Source: Cavenderia fasciculata
Lineage: Eukaryota; Evosea; Eumycetozoa; Acytosteliales; Cavenderiaceae
Assembly: GCF_000203815.1 (NCBI RefSeq)
Contig: NW_004457729.1
Location: forward strand, 744,674 to 808,673
DNA length: 64,000 nucleotides
Direction: 5' to 3'
The first letter of the stretch is position 1, and each line of letters begins with the position of its first letter. Below the pieces are notes generated by a model, which made no database searches, was not told where the DNA came from, and saw only the letters and a list, made by a program, of their open reading frames with translations. Shown one piece after another: positions 23,629-34,031 of the stretch. A program made the translations under genes and the position numbers.

Positions 23629-24706
23629 CAACAAGAAAAAAAACAAAAAATAACAAAAAAAAATATCTCGCTCCTTCCTCCATCTCCTTCTCTTATCAAC
23701 ACAATACAATAGTAAAACAGTATCGAAACAATAGGAATAATAATTTAGGTGGAATTTAATTATCATTACAACAAGTCAATACAGTTTGAAAACAGTATTC
23801 ATATTACTATTACAATTGGAAATGAACATCATCAACATCCCATAAAAACATCAATCAACAACATAACAATACGAACAACAGAACGATATAAGATAGATAA
23901 TCATGGTGTAGACACAACCACCAACCATTACTCGACACACACATACATATGGATGGTGACACTGGGCACTCCCTCCAACAGTCACGATCTGGTCACTAAC
24001 CTGACAAAAGAACTATGGATCGTAACTCACAGAACCGTTCAGCCCCCCTCGATTCAACAGGTAAAGAAGCTTCCCGTCGTATTGATGAACAAATAGAACT
24101 AATAGCTCCCACCAAGACTTGCCATTTTTGCTTGGATGGAAATAGAACAGACCTTTGGCACCCCAAAAAAACAGATTGGACTTGTTTCTTCTTTGGAAAC
24201 TCAGTTCCCATTGCTGGTCAAACAAAGACTTCAATCAATAAAACTTCGCAATCGAAAGAGTAGTGCTCCACCCTACAGGTGGATGCCACGAAATGAGATG
24301 CTTAAAAAAAAAATATTATTAATTAACCATTGTTTTATAAATTTTAATTGTTGGTAAAAAATCATAGTTATCTCTATTATATGAATACGCAAGCAGAGAG
24401 CCTTTCATGACTTTTGAAAATGTTGCAAAAAAAAAGGACTTGGCCCAAATTAAAATCTGTTATGATATCTCTTTAGAATGTAGAATCCATTGCTGCTTGC
24501 ATATCGTAGTAACATGATTAAATCTTTCTGTTAATCGAAACTTTTATTTTTGCTACTTACTTTATTATTAATTTTTTTTTTTTTTTTCTATTTTTTAAAA
24601 TTATCCAGCTTTTAAAAAAGAATAATATTTGTTTTTTTGTCATTCAAGAAGCTTGGGTTTGATTTTCATTATTATCCCCTTTCTCATTGTAAAAAAACAA
24701 AATGAA
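23629..24706. other. Spacer between left arm and importin gene
   Basis: About 1.1 kb. Mostly AT-rich, non-coding. One patch (24015-24263) has coding-like composition and is listed separately. Just after it, CCACCCTACAGGTGG (24270-24284) forms a short imperfect hairpin. Long T runs occur near 24572-24587. Confidence 0.5.
24015..24263 (+). CDS. Unassigned 82-codon frame with Cys/His pattern
   Basis: Open frame with non-repetitive composition, GC-richer than its surroundings. It contains CHFC, then WHPKK, then WTCFFFGN, a Cys/Cys/His/Cys spacing reminiscent of a zinc-binding knuckle. It is flanked by non-coding DNA and has no visible partner exon. Could be a real small gene, a fragment of a larger lost gene, or debris of a mobile element; it is not possible to choose from the sequence. 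Confidence 0.25.
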   Translation: MDRNSQNRSAPLDSTGKEASRRIDEQIELIAPTKTCHFCLDGNRTDLWHPKKTDWTCFFFGNSVPIAGQTKTSINKTSQSKE

Positions 24707-25319
24707 ATGGAAGTAAAAGAAGAAGAAGAAGAAGAAGAAATCAACTATGAGGATGTTGTACCCAAAGAATTTATAGAATTAGTTGTCACTTTAGCAAAAG
24801 CAGATCAACAGAAACAAAACAACAATTCAAAGACTATTTATTATATGATGATGAGGTAGTATCATGGTTACTCTTTTTGATGGTAAAGGGAACCTATCCA
24901 ACTGTATGTATATACATAAAATGAATTAAAAAACAAAGTGATTGATTGATAAATTTACTAAAATTCTTTTATTTAAAAGATTAAAGAGAAATCAGTACAA
25001 TTACTTTATGTACTATTTATCAAAGAAGGACAACAGTTTATCAAATCATTGTCTCGACCAGTATTGGAAGCTGTCAAGAAACAACCAATAGAGCTACTCG
25101 GTACAACTCTTACAGATAGCTTTAGACAACATTTATTTGGTATCATTGAATACCTTGCAATTTATTTAATACCTAGATGTATGATAAAAAGACAAACAAC
25201 AATCAAATAATAATAATATTAACATATATGATTTTATTTTTAGGTATTTGGGATGAATTACAACCATCATTGAATAGAATCATTGAACAACAAGAAGAAG
25301 AAGAAAAGGAAGAAAAAGG

Positions 25320-25369
<50 letters not shown>

Positions 25370-28292
25370 TATCAATATTAAAAGAAAATACAAAAAGATT
25401 ACAAAATCAATTATCTAGAAATGACTTTAAAAAGGAGAAAAAAGAGTTGATGGCCGAGATGATAGATTCTTTTGATTTTATTAGAATTGATCCTTTTGAC
25501 TTGACAGAGGAACATAGATCATCAATCCCCTTGTTGGTATCAATCTTTAAAGGGTTGGATGCTAGTACAAATGAAAGCTTTCTCAAAAAGATTGTAGAGT
25601 ATATGACATGTGTCCTCAACAGAGATACTCTACCACCATGGATGGAGAAATTCTCCGTACAAATCATTGACACTTTGATCGAGATATTCACAAGAAATCG
25701 AAACGTGCCCCCAGGTAAAAGTATTGTCTTTACCTGTTTATTGGTCATTGCAAGGGATAATTCCTACCTCTTCTCTGATAGCCACATTGAGTGCATCATG
25801 GCATATTTTTACTCATGCCTAGCCCAAGTCGGGGATGTGTCGTTGGAAAAGTGGACAGATGGCAGAAACGTGACCTTGGATAGCAGAGTTGGAGACTTTT
25901 TCAACGATCAAATGCAAGTCAGCGATCCAGATTACAAACAAGACCCATACCTTTTAAATGTTGTTTCATCGTATCGTCGATTCGTGGATACAATTGGCCA
26001 CGAATGTGTAGCAGCACCCATCTACAATCAATCCAACATCCTTTTAAATTCTCAACAGTGGAATGAAAGATATTCAGCCTTGATCATTTTATCCAATTCT
26101 CTCAGTAATATTACTCGTAGACGTTTCCCATTTATTTTAAAGTATGTAAAAAGTATTAAAATTAAAATATAATTTATATTAATTTTTTTTTTTATTTTAT
26201 TTTTTAAAAAGGTCAATATTAAAATGTATAAACGATAAAAATATTAGAGTTGTATGGGCATCTATTCATTGTTTAATTCAATTTGCTGGTCATTTTAATG
26301 AATTAATGGTTCAATCTAGAGAAGAGATATTTTTGGTTTTAGGATCGAAACCAATTTGTGATACCAACCAACGTATCCAAAGTTATTGTTGTGTATTGAT
26401 TAGAGTAATGACCAATAATTTGTCTACAGACATGATTGTTGATAATGTTTTTGATAGATTATCTTGTTGGATTCTGAAATTTCTTCAATCACCAAAATTA
26501 AATGTCGTTGGAAATGCATTACAATCATTGACAGCATTTGTAAAAACTGGAAAAATTCAAACTAGACTTGTAAGTAAAATGATTAAATTCAATATATATT
26601 CAATATTTTTATTAATATATAAATATTTATTATTATTTTTCCAAACCGACCGTAAAGTATTATAAAAATATTATTTCAATTTTATTTTCATTGTTTGAAA
26701 AACATCAAGACAAAAAAGAATCAAGGTCATTATGCATTCTTGTCATCAAGACATTTTCAGCATGTGGTTTAGTGATGAACAGGACTACATTTTCCAGAGA
26801 CTTGTACCAATTTTTTCATTTTGTCATAAAGAATATAAAGTCTTTTGGTCAGATGATGGATGTTTTCAAAGCATCTAGTGTAATTAAAATAGACCATTCA
26901 TCATCATTTTCAATTTATTTACCAACGATTATAAAAAAGATTGTCAATACATTAGTAGAAACCAATCAAGAAAACCAAACTACTTTATCGTCGCGCCAAA
27001 AAGCCGAAAAGGGAATTCTATCAGCACTACTAGCCCTGAATGGAATCATGTTTAAATCAAATGACACTGAATTTCACACAATTTACGACAAGGTTTATGA
27101 CCCATTTGCACCATTTGTACATCACTTGGTAAATCCTCTTTGCAACTTGCTCAAGTATGGATTCGACACCAATATTCAAATCCAATCCCTTGCCAGTTTA
27201 CCCGCTTGTCTCATGCTGGTACAGGTTCGTTTTGGTGAGCATACCCAAGAGACACATCAGATATTTGAAAAGATGCTCGATTCGGTGGTGATATCGTGTT
27301 TGGCCGAGCCTAGTCTTAAGGTCTTGGCGAAACGTGCCGATATTGGATCTAACCTCATCCAAGTGATGGGAAAAGATGCAATGACATTGACTCAAGTGAG
27401 CTCAGTGCTCGACACATTTTACAAGGTAGAAAAAAAGATGCACGACATTACAGAGGAGATGCTACAAGGTGACCCAGATGTAGTGGCTTACAACCACAGC
27501 ATGCAAACGCTCTATTTAAGAGAACATGCTTTAGCAAGCACCTATCAGATGGTCGGTCAGATGATCATAGAAAACGGTACCTTGACAGTACCTCTTATTA
27601 CCTCTGCCTCTGATCTCTTGGACAGGATCTGCCAAAAGTTGCGTGACAGAGCCGAGGGTGATATTACCAAAGAGAGTGCTCTCTACCTATTGATGCAGTA
27701 CTGTGAGTTTGGGGGTGAGGTTGCTATCAATGCATTTGGACGCATCATACCTACCATTGTTGAGTGTTTACCACTCTCTGGAGACAAGGTGCGTCGAAAT
27801 GCCTCCATGGCTCTGGGTGAGGCTGCCAGACTTGCCAAAGATAGGTTCTCCCCATGGCTGGCAATGGCGTTACAAGCATTGGATACCATGGTATCTGCAC
27901 AAGACGCATATTTTAGCAAATATAAAGATGCAACAGAAAATGCCGTCTTGGCTATTGGTAGAATCATCGAACATGTTCCACAGGTTGTCAACAGTGCCAG
28001 TGTCATCATTCCAAAATGGTTAAAGCATTTTCCAAACAATCATATGGAAGAAGTCACCGTCTATACCAACCTTTTTGCTATCGTCCGTCTCTATACTAAT
28101 GAATGTTTGGGTCAAGACTACCAACACGTTGCACAATTTTATAAAATCATCTCTCACTATAGAAAACTCAATCAAGAGAGCAAATGGCTCAATCAACTCT
28201 GGTCATTTATCAAAGATTCTTTTAAATCAAATTGGGAAACTATTCCTTTAGATAAAAGGGATGATTTATCTTTTTTTTATCATCAAAAATAA
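24707..28292 (+). CDS. Importin-beta family transport receptor (IPO4/IPO5-like), apparent frameshift in exon 1
   Basis: Exons about 24707-24903, 24980-25178, 25244-26141, 26212-26569, 26658-28292; about 1094 aa, the size of IPO4/IPO5. HEAT-repeat karyopherin carrying proteins through nuclear pores. Recognisable stretches: YDDEVVSWLLFLMVKGTYPT, KEKSVQLLYVLFIKEG, VRVVWASIHCLIQFAGHFNE-type HEAT helices, VRRNASMALGEAARLAKDRF and YKDATENAVLAIGRIIEHV near the C-terminus. A run of Ser codons follows in exon 3. In exon 1, the N-terminal frame (FIELVVTLAKADQQ) and the downstream frame (TKQQFKDYLLYDDEVV) differ, as if one base were missing in the A-rich stretch near 24800-24825. Assignment is by HEAT pattern and size. 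Confidence 0.82.
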
Positions 28293-28591
28293 ATTAATAA
28301 AATTAGATCAAATATATGCAGTCTGTGATGCAAAGAAGAATTCTTTGATATAGGCAGTGGTTGTGCTCGCTCGCACCCCTTATTTAAAATAATGATAATG
28401 ATATAAATAATTGAACAAGGGGGCACACTAGGGCAATTAGTTGTGGCTTTTATTGAGTGTGAAAAGAAATAGTAATGTTGATAAAAGATAGTTGAAGATC
28501 GTTGATGATTGAGTGAAGTTCTATAGTACTCTATACGTAATTCTCTGTTTCTATCTCTTTCTCTCTATTACAGAAAAATTCCAAACTGTCA

Positions 28592-28603
28592 TCCTATCAT
28601 GCT
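28592..28603. repeat. Target-site duplication, tail side
   Basis: TCCTATCATGCT, directly repeated at 29490-29501. It abuts the poly(A) tail (T run on the plus strand) of the SINE-like element; the final T may belong to the tail. Confidence 0.7.
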
Positions 28604-28877
28604 TTTTTTTTTTTTAAAGTAATTCTTTTCCTGTTCTCTCCTATCGGGAAGAGTAGTACTCAGAAGTTACAAAGTTTTATTAATTATACTTTTTAATTGA
28701 CCAGCAAGAAATAAAGATTATCTCGAGAAGAATTAAAGTTAATTTGTTCTGGGGGTTGTCCATGTCTATGATACATGTTATATGGACGTTGATCATGTAT
28801 CTTATTGTATAGTGTCAAGCATGTTGGATTGTTTTGGGTTGTTGCTTGTTCTAAAAATAAATTGGTTAAAGATATCG

Positions 28878-28908
<31 letters not shown>

Positions 28909-29489
28909 CTCAGCACTATAGGCTGTAATATTGTGTTATATAATTATTCTATGTTATTATTATTTAGTAAATTATTATATTATTAATATTATTATTGATA
29001 GATGAAGAGAGAATAGAAGAAGATGAAGGTGTTGACGCAAATATGGCACCCATCTTCTTCTAATTTTAGTACCATACTTGCGGTGAAACCTTAAGCCTTG
29101 GGTGCGTCCAAGACCGACTGCCGCTCTCAACTCTCACGCCGATTTACTCCCCATTGTGGACACTCGTCTTTACGTGTTGCATATTGTATTTGAGATGTCA
29201 GATGGCTTTCTATCGCGACGGCCCAGTAGGTCCTCCACTACCTTCCCGTTACTTGTTGCAGTCTGGCTACCCAATCTCCTACTGAGAAGGGGAAACTAAC
29301 CCGGTCATCCTTCCGTGGGGGTGTCCTGTCTCTAGATCCCTAGAGTCGGATGGTTTTTCTCCTCAATCCCCCAATTGTGGTCAAGTTAAACGTTGGCGCC
29401 AAAAGTAAAGTTCGAGGGCAGGATTCGAACCTATGACCTTTACGTTCCCGGGGTAGCACACTCCCGACTCACTTGCCACGCCATGCCCG
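28604..29489 (-). mobile_element. SINE-like retroposon, about 890 bp, with target-site duplication
   Basis: Read on the minus strand: a tRNA-like head beginning CGGGCATGGCGTGGCAAGTG with an A-box-like TGGCAAGTGAGTCGG and a perfect B box GGTTCGAATCC (29421-29431), a GC-rich body, an internal A(30) tract, more unique sequence, and a terminal A(12) tail. It is bounded by direct repeats TCCTATCATGCT at 28592-28603 and 29490-29501. tRNA-derived Pol III promoter, no coding capacity, poly(A) tail and target duplication are the defining SINE features. No named family is recognised. Probably mobilised by an unrelated LINE-type machinery (inference). Confidence 0.75.
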
Positions 29490-29501
29490 TCCTATCATGC
29501 T
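29490..29501. repeat. Target-site duplication, head side
   Basis: TCCTATCATGCT, identical to 28592-28603, abutting the tRNA-like head of the SINE-like element. It lies 45 bp before the tRNA-Glu gene. Confidence 0.7.
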
Positions 29502-29545
29502 CTATAAATAGGGCCAAAGTCGACCAAACAACACAACAAGTCAAT

Positions 29546-29617
29546 TCCTTTGTGGTGTAGTCGGTAACACTTTAGTCTTTCACACTGACACCCCGGGTTC
29601 GATTCCCGGCAAGGGAG
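29546..29617 (+). tRNA. tRNA-Glu (anticodon UUC)
   Basis: Identical 72-nt cloverleaf to 22397-22468: acceptor TCCTTTG/CAAGGGA, anticodon loop CTTTCAC, T arm CCGGG-TTCGATT-CCCGG. TATAAATAG at about 29503-29511, 35 bp upstream, may contribute to expression; that segment is missing from the left arm. A T-rich stretch downstream (from about 29643) can terminate Pol III. Confidence 0.9.
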
Positions 29618-29763
29618 ATACTTTTTGTTTCTTGGTCCCATGTTTTTTTTTTTTGGGGCTTTTCTCTACTACCCTCGTATTCTCCTTGTTTTTATCTATC
29701 ATTTTATCTAGGTTTCATCGATTTTGGTCGAAACCACATATTGTAAATGCGTATTTTACTTTA

Positions 29764-30176
29764 TTCCAAAATTATTATTTTTTTTTACCATCTCTATGAT
29801 ATATTTTAAATCTCCTGGAATAGGTTGATATATACTGAAAGAATATTGATAACATTATATATGATACATAATCTTCAAGACTATCAGCTCTACAGGGATT
29901 CTACAATCGGTCATCAAGAACCATTAAGACATTCATACCAATTCCAATTAATCAGACTACTATCATAACTTTACTATTATTAATAATAATAAAAATATTT
30001 TCCCTATATCACCATCGGATCCATATTGATATTAATAATATAAAAAACCAATTAATTAATGAAAAAAAAAGTGGAACTTCACAAAAAAACTGATGACAAA
30101 GCCACCATCATCAGTATTTTAATTTCATCTTGCTCTCTCAGAAGTAGTATTTAAAGGTTATATATAGATAGATAGA
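29764..30176. other. Intergenic region before SPC3
   Basis: 413 bp of AT-rich DNA after the outer edge of the right arm. No gene, RNA or repeat recognised; the last part is the presumed promoter of the signal peptidase gene. Confidence 0.5.
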
Positions 30177-30954
30177 ATGCACACAGCATCACAGAGAGGC
30201 AACTTGATAGTATGCTTTGGAGGCGTAGTATTATTTGGTATGCTCGTACTCAATATACTTAGTAGATCATTCTTTCCAAATCAAATAGATATTGATATGA
30301 AATCTAATCGTGTACAATTGTAAGAGAATACTAGTAGTAGTAATAATAGTAATAGTATTAGTATTAGTACTACTCAACCACAAAAAGAAAGAACATATAT
30401 AAATATATATATAGATATTAAACTAAATCATTTCTTCATTTAGAATTGAAAGATGGGGATTAGACTATTCAATCGTTACGACAGACTTGACAACAGATCT
30501 CACTCCTTTATTTAATTGGAATACAAAGCAATTGTTCTTGTATATAACAGCAGAATATGTAACTCCAACCAATGTAAGAAAAGAAAATAAGAAGAAACTA
30601 TATATCTCTCTATAGTTCTCTCTAACTATATAATATTAATTTTTGTGTCTATTATATAGGTTGTAAATCAAGTTGTTATTTGGGACAAGATTGTCACTGA
30701 TAAAGATATGGCAGTTATTAATGAAAAGAATATTGCCAAATATTATCTAGGTGGTGATCAACGTGTAAACTATAAGTATGTTTTAGATCCATAACACTAT
30801 TCAACACCCCTCTTTACTAAATTTTCTCTCTTATCTTATTAGAAACCTTGCTTTAAATATTACTTTTAATTATAATGTAATTCCAATTAGTGGATGGATA
30901 ACAACACATCAACAAGGATCTTATTCAATCAAAATACCTCCTACCTATAATTAA
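30177..30954 (+). CDS. spcs3: Signal peptidase complex subunit 3 (SPC22/23)
   Basis: Four exons: 30177-30319, 30444-30573, 30660-30775, 30843-30954; 166 aa. ER membrane subunit of the signal peptidase complex. An N-terminal membrane anchor (NLIVCFGGVVLFGMLVLNIL) is followed by a lumenal domain with the conserved stretches LFNWNTKQLFLYITAEYVT, NQVVIWDKIVTD, and FNYNVIPISGW, closely matching SPCS3 order and length. All three introns have GTAAGA or GTATGT donors and the junctions restore the consensus. Confidence 0.93.
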
Positions 30955-31044
30955 TTCTATTCATTAAAATCTAAACTATTATTTTTTTTATATTATATCG
31001 ATCGATTTTTAGAAAAAGGATTTATTGTTATATATAATTATTTT

Positions 31045-34031
31045 TTAATTGATTGAAAGGTATTTGTTAATCAATGTATAAACTTCTTCTTTTTTAATTG
31101 GTTTAGAGTAAACGTCATTCATTCCAGAACCAAGACAAAGATCACGAATGTCGGATGGAGAATGAGCAGTGACAGCGATGATGGGAACCGAATGATTTTC
31201 CTTTCTGACGATACTAGAAAAGGTTGGACCATCCATTATGGGCATTTGAAAGTCAACAAACACCAAAGAATAATCCATCTTTCCCATCATTTCCAATCCA
31301 ATACCACCAGAAGCTGCAGTTTCACAAAAGTAACCTTTTGATGATATAATATTTTTAAATATCTTTAAATTGGTTGGATTATCATCAATTACTAATATTT
31401 TGGTTGATATTTGATTTAAATCTAAATTTTGTTTGTCCAATAAATTAATACTTGGACTATTTGTAGTTGGAGTTGGTACTGTTGAAGAGGATAAGGGTGG
31501 AGAAGAAGATTGTGTATGTTGAGGACTAGAACTTTCTTCATCAACCTCTTTGGTACAAGGAGGGTTTAAATTGGATGGCCTATTTACATTATAGGTTGGA
31601 CGAGTGTCTAAAAAGGAAAAGGTTGGTGTTTCCAGTGTAACAATATCAATAGAATGTCTTCTAGTGGTACTCTTGTAGGATAGTATTGGTCCCGAAGTAC
31701 TTCGGTTGCGCATTGGTGTATGAAATGATGATGGAGGTGGTGGTCCCGGCGTATAAATTGAAAGAGATGTTGGTTGTTCAACTGTACTGTTGTTGTTGTA
31801 TTGGTGGTCTGGTGAAAATACAGGTGAAGTTTCAATCAATGGTGTTAGAGGTGCACCATTACCACCACCAGACATCATTTGTAATAATTGTTGTGGATCA
31901 GGTGATGAAATTTCATTAAATATTTGTTGTTGTTGTTGTTGTTGTTGAATCATTCCATTATCATTATTATTATTGTTATTATTATCATTTTCATTAATCA
32001 TAATATTTGGAAGAGTATTTTGAGATTTCCAAAGTTGATATTGACCAGATGATAATGTTGGTTTGTTGTTGATGTTGTTGTTGTTAGAGTTAGAATTGGC
32101 AGATGATAGGGCTGGTAGTGATACAGAGATCGAAGGGGTGGCACAAGGAGACATGGAGGAAGGACTACAAAGAGCAGATGGCGCAGAGATGGTACGCATT
32201 GGTTTTTGTGGTAGTGAGAGGAGTAGTGACGCGTAAATATAGAGTTGTTGGATGGGTTTGTAAATGGCAGCAGTGTTGGTGAGTTGCAATCCCTTGATAA
32301 AGTTCCTGTCACTTGAGACGAGTACCAACTTTAGGTCATCACCATAATTACCCTTTTCAATACGTCGTTTGAGACGTTTTACTTCATACTGATTACTGAG
32401 ATGAGTATCTACATAGATGACCGACACGTCCTTATGGTCTTCTAGATAGTATGACGCTTCTTCAATCGTAGCACAATCAAACACTTCACAATTCCAATCC
32501 TTTAAATATTTACAAACAATCGAGCGGATGACATCGTTGGAATCGACGACCAACACGGGCAACCCCTTGAAATTGTTGATGGTGCTGGTGCAATGCAGTT
32601 GTTGCTGTTGTTGTTCAAACGACAGTGTCACGGTAAACGTCGTGCCTTCACCCTCCTTGCTCGTACACTCTAGTGTGCCATCCATGATTTCAACCAAACC
32701 CTTGGCAATGGCCAGTCCCAGTCCATGACCAGTTTTCTCTGACGGATGTTTACCCTCATGCAACTGTGAAAATGATTTAAACAGTCTAGGTATATCCTCT
32801 TCCTTAATACCAATACCAGAATCAATAATTTCAAACTTTAAATTTAATTGTTGTGATATTGATGGTTCACTCTCTACTCTAATGATAACTTGTCCTTTTT
32901 CTGTATATTTTACTCCATTTGTTATTAAATTAACTAAGTAGAAAATAGAAAATAGAAAATATTAATACAAATATATTTATATTTTCTATTTTTTGTTTTT
33001 TTTTGCATACAAAGTACTTGTCTTAATCTACCAGGATCACCATAAATACTAATTGGACAATGAGGATAAATATAAGAAGCAATTTGAATACCTTTTTCTT
33101 TGGCAAATGGAGAGACAAAGGAACAAATCTCTTCGATTAGTACGGGAAGACTAAAGTCTATTTGATTGAGGACGACTTTACCATCGACACATTTGGACAT
33201 GTCCAAAACAGAGTTTAACAAACCATGAAGTTGTTTGACCGATTCTTCAATGTCTCTAACCTTTCCTTTCATCTTTGCCTTTTTAATATCAGACTTGTCA
33301 AGTTCGGTTTTGATTTCATCAATCTGATAAAGTATATGATGAAGTGGTGTTCGAATCTCATGTGAAATATAACTTAGCGAATCAATGGTTTGAAAAACAT
33401 TGGTTGTTCCAGATGATTGTGAAGTTGATGGTGAAATAGTTGATATTGATGATGATGATGATGAAGAAGAAGAAGAAGAAGAAGAGTTTGGATTTGAATC
33501 TGAACTACTACTACTACTACTACTGTTTGATGTTGGTGATAAATTTTGACTTGGTGTAGATGAAGAAGAAGATGGTGAAAATAATGGTGATGAATAAAGT
33601 TGTTGTAATGATATCGTTCCATTATTTCCAACTTTTAATGATCCAAGATCAAGTGATGTACTTGATCCAGATGACGATGACGATGATGATATTGGAAGAG
33701 TGGAATCTTGATGTTCAAAATGAGCTTCATCAATTAAATTATTTTCATGGTATTCATTTGATGACAATGATGGTTGTTGATGTTTGTCTTCTTGTAATAA
33801 TATTTGTTGTTGAATTGATTGTAAATTTAATTGTTGATCATCTACTATATTATTATTATTATTTGTATTATTTATATTATTTATATTTTGATTATTATTA
33901 ATATTTAATTTATTTGGATGAGATAATCTTCTCATCCAAACACTAAAATGTTTGGTTGATAAACCAATTAAAACAATTGTCCAAAATATATTGAAAAAAA
34001 GGTAATCATAACCGTTGTTGATTGATTCCAT
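31045..34031 (-). CDS. Hybrid sensor histidine kinase with two receiver domains
   Basis: Two exons on the minus strand, 34031-33011 and 32933-31045; 969 aa. One N-terminal hydrophobic segment (FFNIFWTIVLIGLS, residues 12-25) could be a membrane anchor. Asn/Ser-rich linker to about residue 210, then the H box SYISHEIRTPLHHI with phospho-accepting His near residue 224; N box FNLITNGVKYTEKG; G boxes IIDSGIGI and TGHGLGLAIAKGL. Receiver 1 begins VLVVDSNDVIRS with IYVDTHLSNQ; a long low-complexity linker (Ser, Asn, Pro) follows; receiver 2 has VIDDNPTN, FVDFQMPIMDG and SKPIKKEE. Signals through a His-Asp phosphorelay (family knowledge). No extracellular sensor domain is visible. Confidence 0.93.

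Larger units (their letters stand above)
28344..29763. repeat. Right arm of a long inverted repeat
   Basis: Reverse complement of 22254-23628. Contains tRNA-Glu (29546-29617), the more complete copy of the SINE-like element, and its target-site duplication. Inner edge at TTTGATATAGGCAGTG, outer edge at ACTTTATTCC. It starts about 50 bp after the importin stop. Together the two arms enclose about 4.7 kb of unique sequence including the importin gene. Confidence 0.9.

Noticed and set aside
25323-25370. ATC repeat as a satellite or regulatory element
   Set aside because: It lies inside a coding exon of the importin gene and encodes a poly-Ser run typical of these genomes.
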